Positions 1-8,420 are shown, counted from the first letter of the stretch. The stretch is DNA of 30,381 bases from Deltaproteobacteria bacterium (GCA_013286765.1 JABDFB010000016.1:1-30381), one strand, 5' to 3'. Notes: generated by a model from the letters alone, not told the origin. A program made the numbers and translations.

Positions 1-234
1 TTGGCTTTTGCCGGTTGGAAACTCTTCAGCATTTTTCTGCTAAGCCTGTTTGGCGCGCCTCTTCATGGCTGGCAACATTCATTCTTTTCGTTGTTACTAG
101 GGTGTGCGGTTGAGGGCGCACTGGGGTTCTGGCTCTATCAATGGTTAGAGAAATTTGACTGGATTACTTACAAGAACGCCCGTGCAGAACATGCATTAGA
201 TTCAGAACTCTTAATGGATGGTGAAGGTTTCTAA
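1..234 (+). CDS. mreD: Rod shape-determining protein MreD, C-terminal part
   Basis: The reading frame is open from the first base, so this is the 3' part of a gene that begins outside the window; the TTG at position 1 should not be taken as a start. The 77 visible residues hold two hydrophobic stretches (about 5-20 and 27-48) followed by a short polar tail ending in DGEGF. MreD is a polytopic inner-membrane component of the elongasome that works with MreC, PBP2 and RodA. The family call rests mainly on position: it lies directly before mrdA and rodA, and its TAA shares one base with the mrdA ATG (TAATG), the usual tight mreCD-mrdA-rodA arrangement. The sequence alone is too short and poorly conserved for more certainty. 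Confidence 0.75.
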   Translation: MAFAGWKLFSIFLLSLFGAPLHGWQHSFFSLLLGCAVEGALGFWLYQWLEKFDWITYKNARAEHALDSELLMDGEGF

Positions 235-2210
235 TGGCCTTTCTTGGACAAGAACAACAGATTCGAGAATTTCAAGATCGTTTTAAGTATCTTTACGCGG
301 CCCTCTTTGTCGGGCTCTGTATGCTAGTCTCTCGGTTAGTTTTTCTTCAGATTCTAAAAGGCGATCAAATGCGCCAATATTCTGAAGAAAATCGAATCAA
401 AAGAGTGAAAATTGCAGCACCGCGCGGAATGATCTTTGATCGGAATCATAAACTTCTAATTGATAATCGACCCGACTTTGATTTGGAAATTATTCCTCAA
501 TACTTAAAAGAATCGAGACAGGAAAAAGAAGTCCTTGGTCGACTGGCGAAGATGCTCCAAATGCCTGAGCAGGAAATTTATGAGAATTTAGGTAAAGCGA
601 GAGGCCAGCCAGCGTTCATGCCGGTAAAAATTAAAACTGATTTATCTAGAAATGAAGTAGCGCAAGTTGAAGTGCGAAAACTCGACATGCCGGGCGTCGA
701 AGTTCGACAGGAAATTAAGAGAACAAATATATTCGGCGATATTGCAGCACATCTCCTGGGTTACATTGGCGAAGTGAATTCTACCGAACTCCCGATACTC
801 AATAAAATGGCTCAAAGGTACCGCTTGGGCGATAGTATTGGGCGATTTGGCCTGGAACAACGGATGGAAGAACACCTTCGTGGCGTTGATGGTGAGGAAA
901 TTAAGGAAGTCGATGCACTGGGCCGTGTAAAACTGGAAAAGCACCGGGAGCACGTATTAAAAACGATACCCGACAAGCCCGCCGTACCTGGAAAAAATTT
1001 AATTCTAACGATAGATCAGGATTTGCAGCAAGCTGCTACTGAAGCATTTGGCGATAAAATCGGAGCTGTTGCCGCAATTGACCCTCGAAATGGCGAGATT
1101 TTAGCGATGCTTTCGCGCCCGTCGTTTGATCCGACTACTTTTTCGCGCGGTATCCCGATTAAAATCTGGGCAAAGCTTTTAAATAACGAGAACCACCCCC
1201 TGCGCGATAAGACGATTCAAGATCATTATTCGCCAGGTTCAACATTTAAGATTGTTACTGCAATCGCAGGTCTGCAGGAAAAAGTGATCGATGCAAATAC
1301 CAAGTTCTTTTGCCCTGGGCAGATCAAAATCGGAAATCGCACGTACCACTGCCACCATCGCCACGGCGAAGTAAATGTAATTCAAGCCATCACTCAATCT
1401 TGCGACGTTTTCTTCTATCGTGTTGCCCAAAAGCTTCGAAGCGTCGACGACATAGCTAAATGGGCAAATGTTCTCGGCTTGGGTAAAAAGACTGGAATCA
1501 ATCTAGCTGGCGAAGTTTCAGGGCTGATTCCAACAGAAGCCTGGAAGCGGAAGAGATTTGGCCTCCAATGGAATGCGGGTGAGACTGCTACTGTGGCAAT
1601 CGGACAGAGTTTCGTACTGACTTCGGTCCTTCAACTGGCCAATCTCTATGCCGCCATCGGCAATGGCGGAACTCTTTATAAACCCTTCATAGTTAAGAAG
1701 ATTGAAACGACCGAAGGTCAATCACTAATGGAATTTCCGCCCATCGCCCTGAGTAAATTTACATTGGACCCAAAGGGACTCGACCTCGTTAAACAGGGCC
1801 TTTGGGGTGTAGTCAATAGCCCGCACGGAACTGCGTTTAGCCAAAGATTACCCGGGATGGATTTTGCCGGAAAAACAGGAACCGTTCAGGTGATTCGAAT
1901 CTCTGCAGATAAAATCTACCAGCGTTGTGAGACGATGCGATTTAGAGACCGACATAATGCCGTATTTGTCGGTTTTGCTCCACTTAACAACCCGAGTATC
2001 GCTGTCGCTGTGATCGCAGAGCACGCCTGCCATGGAGCAACCGGCGCAGCTCCCGTTGCAAAAGCCGTGATCAAGAGATACTTAGAAAAATACTATCCGA
2101 ATCGATACGGCGAAAAAGCTCTGGCAATACGATTGAAGAATGAAAAACCGAGTGACCGAGCCCCCGCCTCCCATGTTAGTGCAAGCGATTCGGAGAATAG
2201 TAGTGATTAG
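234..2210 (+). CDS. mrdA: Penicillin-binding protein 2 (elongation transpeptidase)
   Basis: Class B penicillin-binding protein that cross-links peptidoglycan during cell elongation, acting in the periplasm while anchored in the inner membrane. The 658 residues are close to the family's usual length. One membrane anchor lies near residues 18-40. The PBP dimerisation domain follows (start marked by APRGMIFDRN). The transpeptidase domain has all three catalytic motifs: S336-T-F-K with the nucleophile Ser336, S389-C-D, and K547-T-G-T. The start ATG overlaps the mreD stop, and rodA follows after 98 bp, so PBP2 and its glycosyltransferase partner are probably co-expressed. The last 40 residues are a polar Ser/Asp-rich tail. 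Nothing suggests inactivation. Confidence 0.97.
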   Translation: MAFLGQEQQIREFQDRFKYLYAALFVGLCMLVSRLVFLQILKGDQMRQYSEENRIKRVKIAAPRGMIFDRNHKLLIDNRPDFDLEIIPQYLKESRQEKEVLGRLAKMLQMPEQEIYENLGKARGQPAFMPVKIKTDLSRNEVAQVEVRKLDMPGVEVRQEIKRTNIFGDIAAHLLGYIGEVNSTELPILNKMAQRYRLGDSIGRFGLEQRMEEHLRGVDGEEIKEVDALGRVKLEKHREHVLKTIPDKPAVPGKNLILTIDQDLQQAATEAFGDKIGAVAAIDPRNGEILAMLSRPSFDPTTFSRGIPIKIWAKLLNNENHPLRDKTIQDHYSPGSTFKIVTAIAGLQEKVIDANTKFFCPGQIKIGNRTYHCHHRHGEVNVIQAITQSCDVFFYRVAQKLRSVDDIAKWANVLGLGKKTGINLAGEVSGLIPTEAWKRKRFGLQWNAGETATVAIGQSFVLTSVLQLANLYAAIGNGGTLYKPFIVKKIETTEGQSLMEFPPIALSKFTLDPKGLDLVKQGLWGVVNSPHGTAFSQRLPGMDFAGKTGTVQVIRISADKIYQRCETMRFRDRHNAVFVGFAPLNNPSIAVAVIAEHACHGATGAAPVAKAVIKRYLEKYYPNRYGEKALAIRLKNEKPSDRAPASHVSASDSENSSD

Positions 2211-2308
2211 GAGCAAGCCTTGAAAGGTTTTATCCAAGGGATAATGTATAGTGATAGGCGCGTGATGCGCCAGTACCCTACCGCCATGGGGAGGCAAGGA
2301 GCCGGACC

Positions 2309-3463
2309 ATGAACCATTCGTCCATCGAAAGCCCTACGTTTGAAGAAAGTCCTGTCTCATCGGCAGGGATGTACGAAGACGAGTTAAAAAAGTTTAACTG
2401 GAATCTGATCGCTCTCGAAATTCTTCTCTTCGGAATTGGAATTTGGAATCTGATTAGTGCAACTGGGGTTCAAGATAAGTCGCTAGGTCTTTATAAAACG
2501 CAACTACTCTGGTTTGGTATTGGCATGTGCCTGACAGTCGTGATTCTGCTCATGCATTACTCCATCTTCTCGCGTTTAGCTTATTTTATCTATTTCGCAA
2601 ATCTGGTCCTTTTGGGAGCCGTATTATTCTTCGGAAAATCGTCCCTCGGAGCAAAACGTTGGATCGGCGTTGGGGCGTTTCGAATTCAGCCTTCTGAGTT
2701 TATGAAGTTATCGATGGTCATTTGTCTGGCCAAATATTTTGAGCTTGATCAAAACGTGGGAGGATACACGATTAAGGACTTAGTCTTGCCCGCGCTCCTT
2801 GTCGGGCTGCCCTCCGGCCTGATCATGCTTCAGCCTGACCTAGGAACTGCGTTAATTATTTTGCTGACATTTGTAAGCATGATGCTGTTTTTAAAGATTC
2901 AAACCCGCACCCTAATTACTATCGCTGTCTGCGCTATGGTTTGCCTCCCCGCCGTTTATAAATTCGGATTAAAACCTTATCAGCGCCAACGTCTGGTTTC
3001 ATTTCTTGATCCGACCGCTGATCCCAAAGGATCAGGCTATAACTCCATCCAGTCGATGATCGCCGTCGGCAGTGGTCAGCTCCTCGGAAAAGGTTACAAA
3101 AAAGGCACCCAGAGCCACCTAAATTTCTTACCTGAACACCACACTGACTTTATCTTTTCCGTATTTAGCGAAGAGCACGGCTTTGTGGGGTGTGTCATTT
3201 TATTGGTGATGTATCTGGTTTTTATGTTAAACGGAGTGTCGGTCGCATACCAGTCCAACGATAAATTTGGTGTCTTGCTCGCATTGGGCATTATGAGCGT
3301 CTTTTTCTGGCATATTTTTGTCAATATGGGGATGGTAATGGGCGTACTTCCAATCGTGGGTGTTCCCCTACCCTTCCTAAGTTATGGAGGTTCTTCCTTA
3401 ATTACGTCTGTCCTGAGTGTGGCAATTTTGACAAACATCGCTAATAAGAAATTCATGTTCTAA
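2309..3463 (+). CDS. rodA: Rod shape-determining protein RodA (SEDS glycosyltransferase)
   Basis: SEDS-family peptidoglycan glycosyltransferase that polymerises lipid II together with PBP2. The 384-residue protein has multiple membrane helices and the family's hallmark stretches: [18 protein letters not shown] (about 114-131), [10 protein letters not shown] (about 174-183), [11 protein letters not shown] (about 273-283) and [10 protein letters not shown] near the C-terminus. Asp280 in the third stretch matches the catalytic Asp known in RodA. The first ~28 residues are a polar, acidic cytoplasmic extension. The start is supported by an AAGGAG at 2296-2301 placed 7 bp upstream. It is the last gene of the mreD-mrdA-rodA run. 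A short inverted repeat, GGCGCG-TGAT-GCGCC, lies in the 98-bp gap before it. Confidence 0.97.
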   Translation: MNHSSIESPTFEESPVSSAGMYEDELKKFNWNLIALEILLFGIGIWNLISATGVQDKSLGLYKTQLLWFGIGMCLTVVILLMHYSIFSRLAYFIYFANLVLLGAVLFFGKSSLGAKRWIGVGAFRIQPSEFMKLSMVICLAKYFELDQNVGGYTIKDLVLPALLVGLPSGLIMLQPDLGTALIILLTFVSMMLFLKIQTRTLITIAVCAMVCLPAVYKFGLKPYQRQRLVSFLDPTADPKGSGYNSIQSMIAVGSGQLLGKGYKKGTQSHLNFLPEHHTDFIFSVFSEEHGFVGCVILLVMYLVFMLNGVSVAYQSNDKFGVLLALGIMSVFFWHIFVNMGMVMGVLPIVGVPLPFLSYGGSSLITSVLSVAILTNIANKKFMF

Positions 3464-3474
3464 GTCTCCAGATT

Positions 3475-3483
3475 TGTTATAAT
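3475..3483 (+). promoter_or_regulatory. Extended -10 promoter for the small coiled-coil gene
   Basis: TGTTATAAT is a perfect extended -10 element (TGnTATAAT). No -35 lies at the usual 17-bp distance, which is typical of extended -10 promoters. Transcription would begin near 3490, just ahead of the AAAGGAG ribosome site at 3497-3503, giving a 5' UTR of about 20-25 nt. A TTGACA at 3428-3433 inside rodA is too far away to be its partner. Confidence 0.6.
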
Positions 3484-3512
3484 AGTATTGTTTACTAAAG
3501 GAGTCTTTGAAT

Positions 3513-3863
3513 ATGAAAGAGCACCTGAAAAAAATAGTTATAAGTTTAGCCGCGGTAGGTAGTATGGGAATTGCGATGCCGCAATGCCCGGGGCAACAGG
3601 AAATGCAACAAAAGATGGATATGATTCAGGTCAGTAACGCTGAACTTGGCCGTAAAGTCCAAAAATTAGAATCTCAAGTCTCTACGATCGATGCTGATAT
3701 GGCTCAAGTAAAACAGCTGCTTCCTCAAATGACCAATGTGATTCAGGCCCAAAAAGGAGCGCTAGACCAAGTCGCTGCACAAATTAAGGATGTTCAGGAA
3801 AAAATGAATAAAAGCTCCAAGAAGAAGCATAAGGCAGCAAGCGACGCGCATAAACCGCACTGA
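3513..3863 (+). CDS. Small exported coiled-coil protein with Lys/His-rich tail
   Basis: I do not recognise a named family. The 116-residue product starts with a typical Sec signal peptide (KEHLKK basic end, then a hydrophobic core to about residue 20). A Gln/Met-rich coiled coil follows (roughly 27-95), with hydrophobic positions spaced in heptads. It ends in a basic tail, KSSKKKHKAASDAHKPH, that could touch peptidoglycan, LPS or nucleic acid. A single Cys after AMPQ does not fit a lipobox well. The ATG at 3513 was preferred over the in-frame TTG at 3507 because AAAGGAG (3497-3503) sits 9 bp from the ATG but only 3 bp from the TTG. It has its own promoter and follows rodA. A periplasmic structural or chaperone-like role is only a guess. 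Confidence 0.8.
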   Translation: MKEHLKKIVISLAAVGSMGIAMPQCPGQQEMQQKMDMIQVSNAELGRKVQKLESQVSTIDADMAQVKQLLPQMTNVIQAQKGALDQVAAQIKDVQEKMNKSSKKKHKAASDAHKPH

Positions 3864-3901
3864 CATCTAGTCCGAAAAAATTATCGGTAACCAGGAAACT
3901 G

Positions 3902-4846
3902 TTGTATGAGTATTCCATAAGTATGGAGTACCGGTACTATCCCTATAGCAAATACCTTCAAGATACGTTTGGTGGCAAGACCTACAAAGTTGTCGTTGCT
4001 AGCGGGCTCACCTGCCCCACACGCGATGGCTCATTAGCCAAAAAGGGCTGCGCCTTTTGCGATCTAAGGGGTTCCAGCTCTTTTTTTGGAAAAAAAGGGC
4101 GCGGCAACTCTGTCCGCGAACAAATTGAGGTACGTCTACCCGCTATTAAGGAACGATTTGGAGCGACTCGTTTTCTTGCGTATTTTCAGAGCTACACCAA
4201 TACCTATTCCGATATTTCTTATCTGAGACAAATTTATGAGGAAGCACTTTCTGCACCGGAGATCCACGGCCTCTGTATTGGCACGCGACCTGATTGTTTA
4301 CCGGAACCTGTACTAGATCTTCTCGAAGAACTGGCTCAGAAATCCTATGTATCGCTGGAGTTGGGCGTGCAATCTTTTGAAGACGACACTTTAAAATGGC
4401 TGGACAGGGGTCATGACAGCCGGTGTTCAATCGAAGCGCTAGAAAATCTACGCCGTCGATGCCCCAGTGTACATGTTTGTGTTCACCTCATGTTTGGCTC
4501 GCCACCAGACACTGCGCACATGGCGAAAAATGCCGCTCAGATTTTGAATGAACATCAAGTAAGGGGCGCGAAGCTTCATCAGCTAATGATTTTAGAACAT
4601 ACGGAATTGGCAAGGCGGTGGCGTGAAGCACCTTTTCGCACTCTCAGTATAGAAGAATATTCGGAACAAGTTATCGAATTTATTGAGCACCTCTCGCCCT
4701 CGATCTATCTGGAGCGCCTTTGCGCTACTGCCACCCATTTAGAGGAGTGTCTAGCGCCAGATTGGAGCCGCGATCGTTGGCAGCCGCATAATCGATTGCG
4801 GGAGGTCTTGAATGAGCGCAACTGTATGCAGGGAAAGTTCACTTAA
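3902..4846 (+). CDS. TIGR01212-family (YhcC-like) radical SAM protein
   Basis: Radical SAM protein of the YhcC/YtqA group, cytoplasmic; the physiological reaction is not established from sequence. The N-terminal pattern YYPYSKYLQDTFGGKTYKV is followed by the cluster-binding arrangement C-x11-C-x2-C (CPTRDG...GCAFC). Further family landmarks are the GTRPDCLPE segment, LELGVQSFEDDTLKWLDRGH and VHLMFGSPPDT. Length (314 residues) is normal. Start choice: a TTG at 3902 has AGGA 5 bp upstream (3893-3896), while the ATG at 3923 has no Shine-Dalgarno but gives an N-terminus more like the family; both are possible. The gene converges on rlmN, and the two stop codons overlap in one TTAA at 4843-4846. 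A 12-bp palindrome, AGTACCGGTACT, lies in its first codons (3927-3938). Confidence 0.9.
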   Translation: MYEYSISMEYRYYPYSKYLQDTFGGKTYKVVVASGLTCPTRDGSLAKKGCAFCDLRGSSSFFGKKGRGNSVREQIEVRLPAIKERFGATRFLAYFQSYTNTYSDISYLRQIYEEALSAPEIHGLCIGTRPDCLPEPVLDLLEELAQKSYVSLELGVQSFEDDTLKWLDRGHDSRCSIEALENLRRRCPSVHVCVHLMFGSPPDTAHMAKNAAQILNEHQVRGAKLHQLMILEHTELARRWREAPFRTLSIEEYSEQVIEFIEHLSPSIYLERLCATATHLEECLAPDWSRDRWQPHNRLREVLNERNCMQGKFT

Positions 4847-6078
4847 CGCAGCACGGGCAGGGATTTCCAGTCCTTGTGACGTTCCGTCCCTCTTGCCGTT
4901 CCGAAAATACTTCGTAATTGGCCGCAAGCCGCAAGAATATCACGCCCGCGCGAAATCCGAACAGTTGCAGTGACCTTGCGATCTATCAAATATTTTTGAA
5001 AGGTACGAACGGTCTCATCAGAAGGTCTTTTGAATTCCGAACCGGAGTGTTCGTTAAAAGGAATGAGATTGATTTTAGACGGAATTGAGGACGTGAGCTT
5101 GATCAATCGGGCCGCGTCTTCGATGGAATCGTTGAGGTCTTTCAATAGTACATATTCAAATGTAATACGGCGATGACTCCGTAAAGGATAATTCCGACAG
5201 GCGTCTAAGAGATCCTCGATTTTCCATTTTTTGTTTACCGGCATGATTCGCGTGCGCTGTTCGTCCGTAGTTGCATTGAGAGAAATTGCTAGTGAGACGT
5301 CTACCCGCTTACCCAGTTCTTGAATTGCGGGAACAAGTCCGCTGGTGCTGACAGTGACTTTGCGACGAGAAAAATTAAATCCATCCTGGTCCAGAAAGAT
5401 CTGGCAAGCCTTAATGACGTTTTCTAAATTGTGCAGTGGTTCACCCATGCCCATAAAAACAATATTTGTAATGGGAGCGATTTTGCGAAGTTCAAAAATC
5501 TGTGTAACAATTTCGTAGTCTTTGAGATGCCGATCGAGGCCCTGAATTCCGGTTAAGCAAAATTTACATGCCATTGCACAGCCGACTTGGCTAGAAATAC
5601 AAGCGGTAAGCCGACGCGGGCGCTCCTGTGCTTTACTTACATTCGAATGAGAAACAGAGGCAGCTGCCGGGGAAGATTCGCTGCTTTCTTCATCAGGATT
5701 GTTACCGGCGGGGTCTTCTTTTTCCTGCAGGGCCGCGGGAATAATCACACTTTCAATAGTTTTACCATCATGTAATTCCCAGAGGAATTTATGGGTGCCA
5801 TCGAGTGCCGTACGGCTCTGGCGTTCGTTTAGTCGGTAGATCTGAATATTCTCTTTCAGCCAGGAGCGCAATTCTTTCGATAGATCCGTCATCTCATCCC
5901 AGTCAGTCACAAATCGCTGGTAGACCCACTGAAAAATCTGCTTCGCCCGGTAGCGCGCCCGACGCTCAATTTTAAGCTCATAAGTCTCAGGCGTGAGCTC
6001 AGACCGCCGCTTCACCTGACTGAGGGGCTTAAGCATCTCTGCAAGCTCTGTTTGTGTGAGTGACTGAAAATAGATCAT
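4843..6078 (-). CDS. rlmN: Dual-specificity RNA methyltransferase RlmN
   Basis: Radical SAM enzyme that methylates C2 of an adenosine in 23S rRNA (A2503 in E. coli) and in some tRNAs, supporting translational accuracy. The core shows the [4Fe-4S] motif C167-x3-C171-x2-C174 (GCAMACKFC), the FMGMGEPLHN segment, VSTSGLVP, and the SLNA...RIMPVNKK stretch. Near the C-terminus Cys385 (LAACGQL) matches the Cys that is transiently methylated in the family. The N-terminal helical domain is present. Residues about 118-156 form a polar Glu/Ser/Ala/Asn-rich insertion just before the radical SAM core, making the 411-residue protein longer than the ~380 usual. The Shine-Dalgarno upstream of the ATG is weak. 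Confidence 0.96.
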   Translation of the reverse strand: MIYFQSLTQTELAEMLKPLSQVKRRSELTPETYELKIERRARYRAKQIFQWVYQRFVTDWDEMTDLSKELRSWLKENIQIYRLNERQSRTALDGTHKFLWELHDGKTIESVIIPAALQEKEDPAGNNPDEESSESSPAAASVSHSNVSKAQERPRRLTACISSQVGCAMACKFCLTGIQGLDRHLKDYEIVTQIFELRKIAPITNIVFMGMGEPLHNLENVIKACQIFLDQDGFNFSRRKVTVSTSGLVPAIQELGKRVDVSLAISLNATTDEQRTRIMPVNKKWKIEDLLDACRNYPLRSHRRITFEYVLLKDLNDSIEDAARLIKLTSSIPSKINLIPFNEHSGSEFKRPSDETVRTFQKYLIDRKVTATVRISRGRDILAACGQLRSIFGTARGTERHKDWKSLPVLR

Positions 6079-6144
6079 TATGGTCAGCTTTTAGACCAAA
6101 TGCGCAAAGATTTCAACCGGAATTCGTTGTTCTGGTTATAAAGG

Positions 6145-6576
6145 TCAGGCGTAGAAGCTGACTACTCCCGCCCCTATCAAAATCAACGCTCCTCCAGCGA
6201 CGACACCCCAATTGATCTGATTCTCTTTAAATATTAGATACGTAAATAATATGGTAAAAATCGGGTAACTGAGCTCAATTAAGCCCGCAAGGGCCGCATT
6301 CTTTGCTTGGATGGACAGAAAAATCATGAGGTTTCCTAAGTTAAAACTGGTCAGTGCGGCTAAGCACAACCACATGACTCTTCGGTCTGAAATGATGAGT
6401 TGAAGATCTTGCTTAAGATTGAGGTTTAAACCTATCAATCCAAAAACAATCGCGCCGATTCCCATTTGAATCGCGATCAAGGTCAACGGAGAAACTTTGC
6501 TCTTTAGGACTCTTTCGCTAAGAGTATAATCCAGGCCCCAGATGATCGCCGCAGAAAATGCATAGAATAACCACAT
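6145..6576 (-). CDS. Half-size EamA/DMT-family membrane transporter
   Basis: A 143-residue inner-membrane protein with one EamA unit instead of the usual two. Hydrophobic segments run at about 1-15, 29-53, 68-93, 96-117 and 122-142, consistent with 4-5 helices. The family feel comes from IIWGLDYTLSERVL, the AAL-GLIELSYPIFT segment, IFKENQINWGVVAGGALILIGAGVV and the short C-terminus. Such half transporters would have to work as dimers; the substrate is unknown. The reading frame stays open further upstream to 6882, but the extra part is polar, has no family match and would overlap the next gene. The ATG at 6576 has a GAGGA about 7 bp upstream, so it is the better start. It stands alone, divergent from the haem-protein gene. 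Confidence 0.85.
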   Translation of the reverse strand: MWLFYAFSAAIIWGLDYTLSERVLKSKVSPLTLIAIQMGIGAIVFGLIGLNLNLKQDLQLIISDRRVMWLCLAALTSFNLGNLMIFLSIQAKNAALAGLIELSYPIFTILFTYLIFKENQINWGVVAGGALILIGAGVVSFYA

Positions 6577-6618
6577 ACTCACATCCTCACATACTTTGCG
6601 AACTTTTAGAACCGTATC

Positions 6619-6643
6619 TTGGTAAACCAAATCAAGCGCTTGA
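6619..6643. promoter_or_regulatory. Two adjacent inverted repeats in a divergent intergenic region
   Basis: TTGGT-AA-ACCAA (6619-6630) is followed at once by the perfect palindrome TCAAGCGCTTGA (6632-6643). Both lie between the half-size EamA gene (minus strand) and the haem-protein gene (plus strand), where an operator could sit. There is no other evidence of binding, so this is a weak candidate. Confidence 0.25.
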
Positions 6644-6667
6644 GTTGAAGTCCCGACACCAAACACC

Positions 6668-6695
6668 TTGAGGAGTAATACCGTTACTATATAAT
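6668..6695 (+). promoter_or_regulatory. Candidate sigma-70-type promoter for the CxxCH protein gene
   Basis: TTGAGG (6668-6673) and a perfect TATAAT (6690-6695) are separated by 16 bp. Transcription would start near 6701-6703, one to three bases before the ATG at 6704. The message would then be leaderless or nearly so, which fits the absence of any Shine-Dalgarno. Confidence 0.5.
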
Positions 6696-6703
6696 CATTC
6701 TTA

Positions 6704-8380
6704 ATGAATATTAAATTCTGCCCCCTCATGTCTACACTAGGACTAGGAGCAATCCTCCTCACTGTTTCTGAACCAGTACAAGCTAACGTGACTTTTGAAA
6801 CCTTGACCGATCTCGCCGAGCAGAAATCAGACCACCCCGAAGGAGACGCTTCAAGCGATCCGATCTCTGACCTACTCCACAAAATTCCGGGTATGAAAGA
6901 CCTTCCCTACGTCATTGGTGCAAACTCTAAAAGCTCGCAGCAAGCAAAAAAAGAAAAAGGACTACCTCGAATCATCACCTACGATATATCAACTCAATTC
7001 GTCTTTTCATTTAATGGCTTTCATTCTCCTGGCGGAAATACCATTGAAACCATGCAGTATGATCCAGAAAAGGGCTTCCTGTTTCGCGAGATCGCTTTTC
7101 CTTATGACAAAAATAAAGCTGCAAAAGTTAACCCTCCCAAGTGCATGGAATGTCACGGCAAACCCCTTCCTGCTCATCCAATCTGGGACACCTATTTTGT
7201 CTGGGCCGGGTTTATTCGTGGTGGCAGAGACAGACTAGCTCCCGACGAAATAGAGTGGATGAAGACCTTCAATAAGATGAGGGAAAGCAACCCTCAACAA
7301 TTACCCCTCCAGGAACAGCGATATACTGCATTGGGAAATTTCGAAGAAAATTCACTAGCGATAGCTGCAACGGTCTTTTCAAATAGTAGTCTCTTTGATG
7401 AAAAAACAATGGAAGCTAGAATTAAAAGACAACGAGAAGTAGATATAAGAATTCGTTCCGAGCCAAATACTCAATTTGGACATTTTCTAGCAACATTAAA
7501 TGAAAAAGAGATAGTAAAGCACGTCCTGAAGGAATCGAAATTCGATATCGAAAAAATGAGATATAAGAGAGGTGAAGAAATCCCAAAGGACGCCAACTTA
7601 CTGCGTCCACTTAGATATGCTGTCCTGGGATCAATTGCTTGTTGGCATACCCTTCCTAACTATGCTGAATTTCTTCCCAAGGAACTGATCACAAGAATGG
7701 AATTAGTACCCGTCACCTACAAATTTCAAGACACTAAGGATAAAGTGAACGAGGCAGCTACAGACAATTATAATAGGCACCTTACAGAAGTAAATATGAG
7801 ACCTGCTCTGTTAGACAAGGAAATCAAAGAACATACAGAGCAAAATACGCCTGCGCCCACGCCTAAACTTCGCTATCTTTTTGACATTGCGGGCGAACAA
7901 TTGGCCAACTGGGGCACCAGTGTGAGCGGCAAAGAAACATATGCCTTTCATCATGGTTATATTGGATTTCATATTGGAAATGGAATTTGGGAAGAGATTC
8001 TAAATGATGGTCATCACGCAGAACTTTATAACGAGATGAAAGAATATCTCGATCATTTCTTGAAAAACCCCGAATCAAGACCGAAAAGCGAAATCTATCC
8101 ATCAATGCCTAAGCCTTACTGCGAAAAACTGAAAAAATTGAGTCTGGACACAATCGAGGAGGCTATGAAGCAAGGCTATCTTGATCTTGCTACGGATCTC
8201 CACTGCCTCCGCGCATTAGATCAGAAGCCGACAAAGACCGCGAATATCCCAGACTTCAGCTCTTTAGAATCTCAATTGCAACCCAGGCAATCTTTTTGTT
8301 CGCGCCTATTTGGGAAAAAGCCCAAACCGAGTGGGAAGAAAAAGAAAATTCGGTTTTTTGAGGGCGTGGACTTCCAATAG
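6704..8380 (+). CDS. Exported protein with a single c-type haem motif (CMECH)
   Basis: No named family recognised. The 558-residue product begins with a probable signal peptide (hydrophobic stretch to about residue 27, ending VQANV). One c-type haem attachment site, C147-M-E-C150-H151, sits in PPKCMECHGKPLPAHPIW, so a covalent haem in the periplasm is likely if cytochrome c maturation is present. The rest is a long helical, charged region without further CxxCH motifs; later His and Met residues could be the distal haem ligand but none stands out. The tail is strongly basic (KKPKPSGKKKKIR). There is no Shine-Dalgarno before the ATG at 6704 and none before the alternative ATG at 6728 (Met9); the promoter position favours 6704. 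No redox partner genes lie next to it. Confidence 0.85.
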   Translation: MNIKFCPLMSTLGLGAILLTVSEPVQANVTFETLTDLAEQKSDHPEGDASSDPISDLLHKIPGMKDLPYVIGANSKSSQQAKKEKGLPRIITYDISTQFVFSFNGFHSPGGNTIETMQYDPEKGFLFREIAFPYDKNKAAKVNPPKCMECHGKPLPAHPIWDTYFVWAGFIRGGRDRLAPDEIEWMKTFNKMRESNPQQLPLQEQRYTALGNFEENSLAIAATVFSNSSLFDEKTMEARIKRQREVDIRIRSEPNTQFGHFLATLNEKEIVKHVLKESKFDIEKMRYKRGEEIPKDANLLRPLRYAVLGSIACWHTLPNYAEFLPKELITRMELVPVTYKFQDTKDKVNEAATDNYNRHLTEVNMRPALLDKEIKEHTEQNTPAPTPKLRYLFDIAGEQLANWGTSVSGKETYAFHHGYIGFHIGNGIWEEILNDGHHAELYNEMKEYLDHFLKNPESRPKSEIYPSMPKPYCEKLKKLSLDTIEEAMKQGYLDLATDLHCLRALDQKPTKTANIPDFSSLESQLQPRQSFCSRLFGKKPKPSGKKKKIRFFEGVDFQ

Positions 8381-8420
8381 CTAGAAGACCCCAGCCGAAC
8401 GTTCTTTTTTTATTTTGAAG

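Noticed and set aside
2265..2312. A 15-codon ORF whose TGA overlaps the rodA ATG (ATGA), a possible coupling leader
   Set aside because: No Shine-Dalgarno, no unusual codons, and rodA has its own AAGGAG; an ORF this short occurs by chance.
3927..3938. Perfect palindrome AGTACCGGTACT
   Set aside because: It lies in the first codons of the TIGR01212-like gene and nothing else suggests a binding site.
6577..6882. N-terminal extension of the half-size EamA frame
   Set aside because: Polar, unlike the family, and it would overlap the start of the haem-protein gene; the ATG at 6576 has a Shine-Dalgarno.
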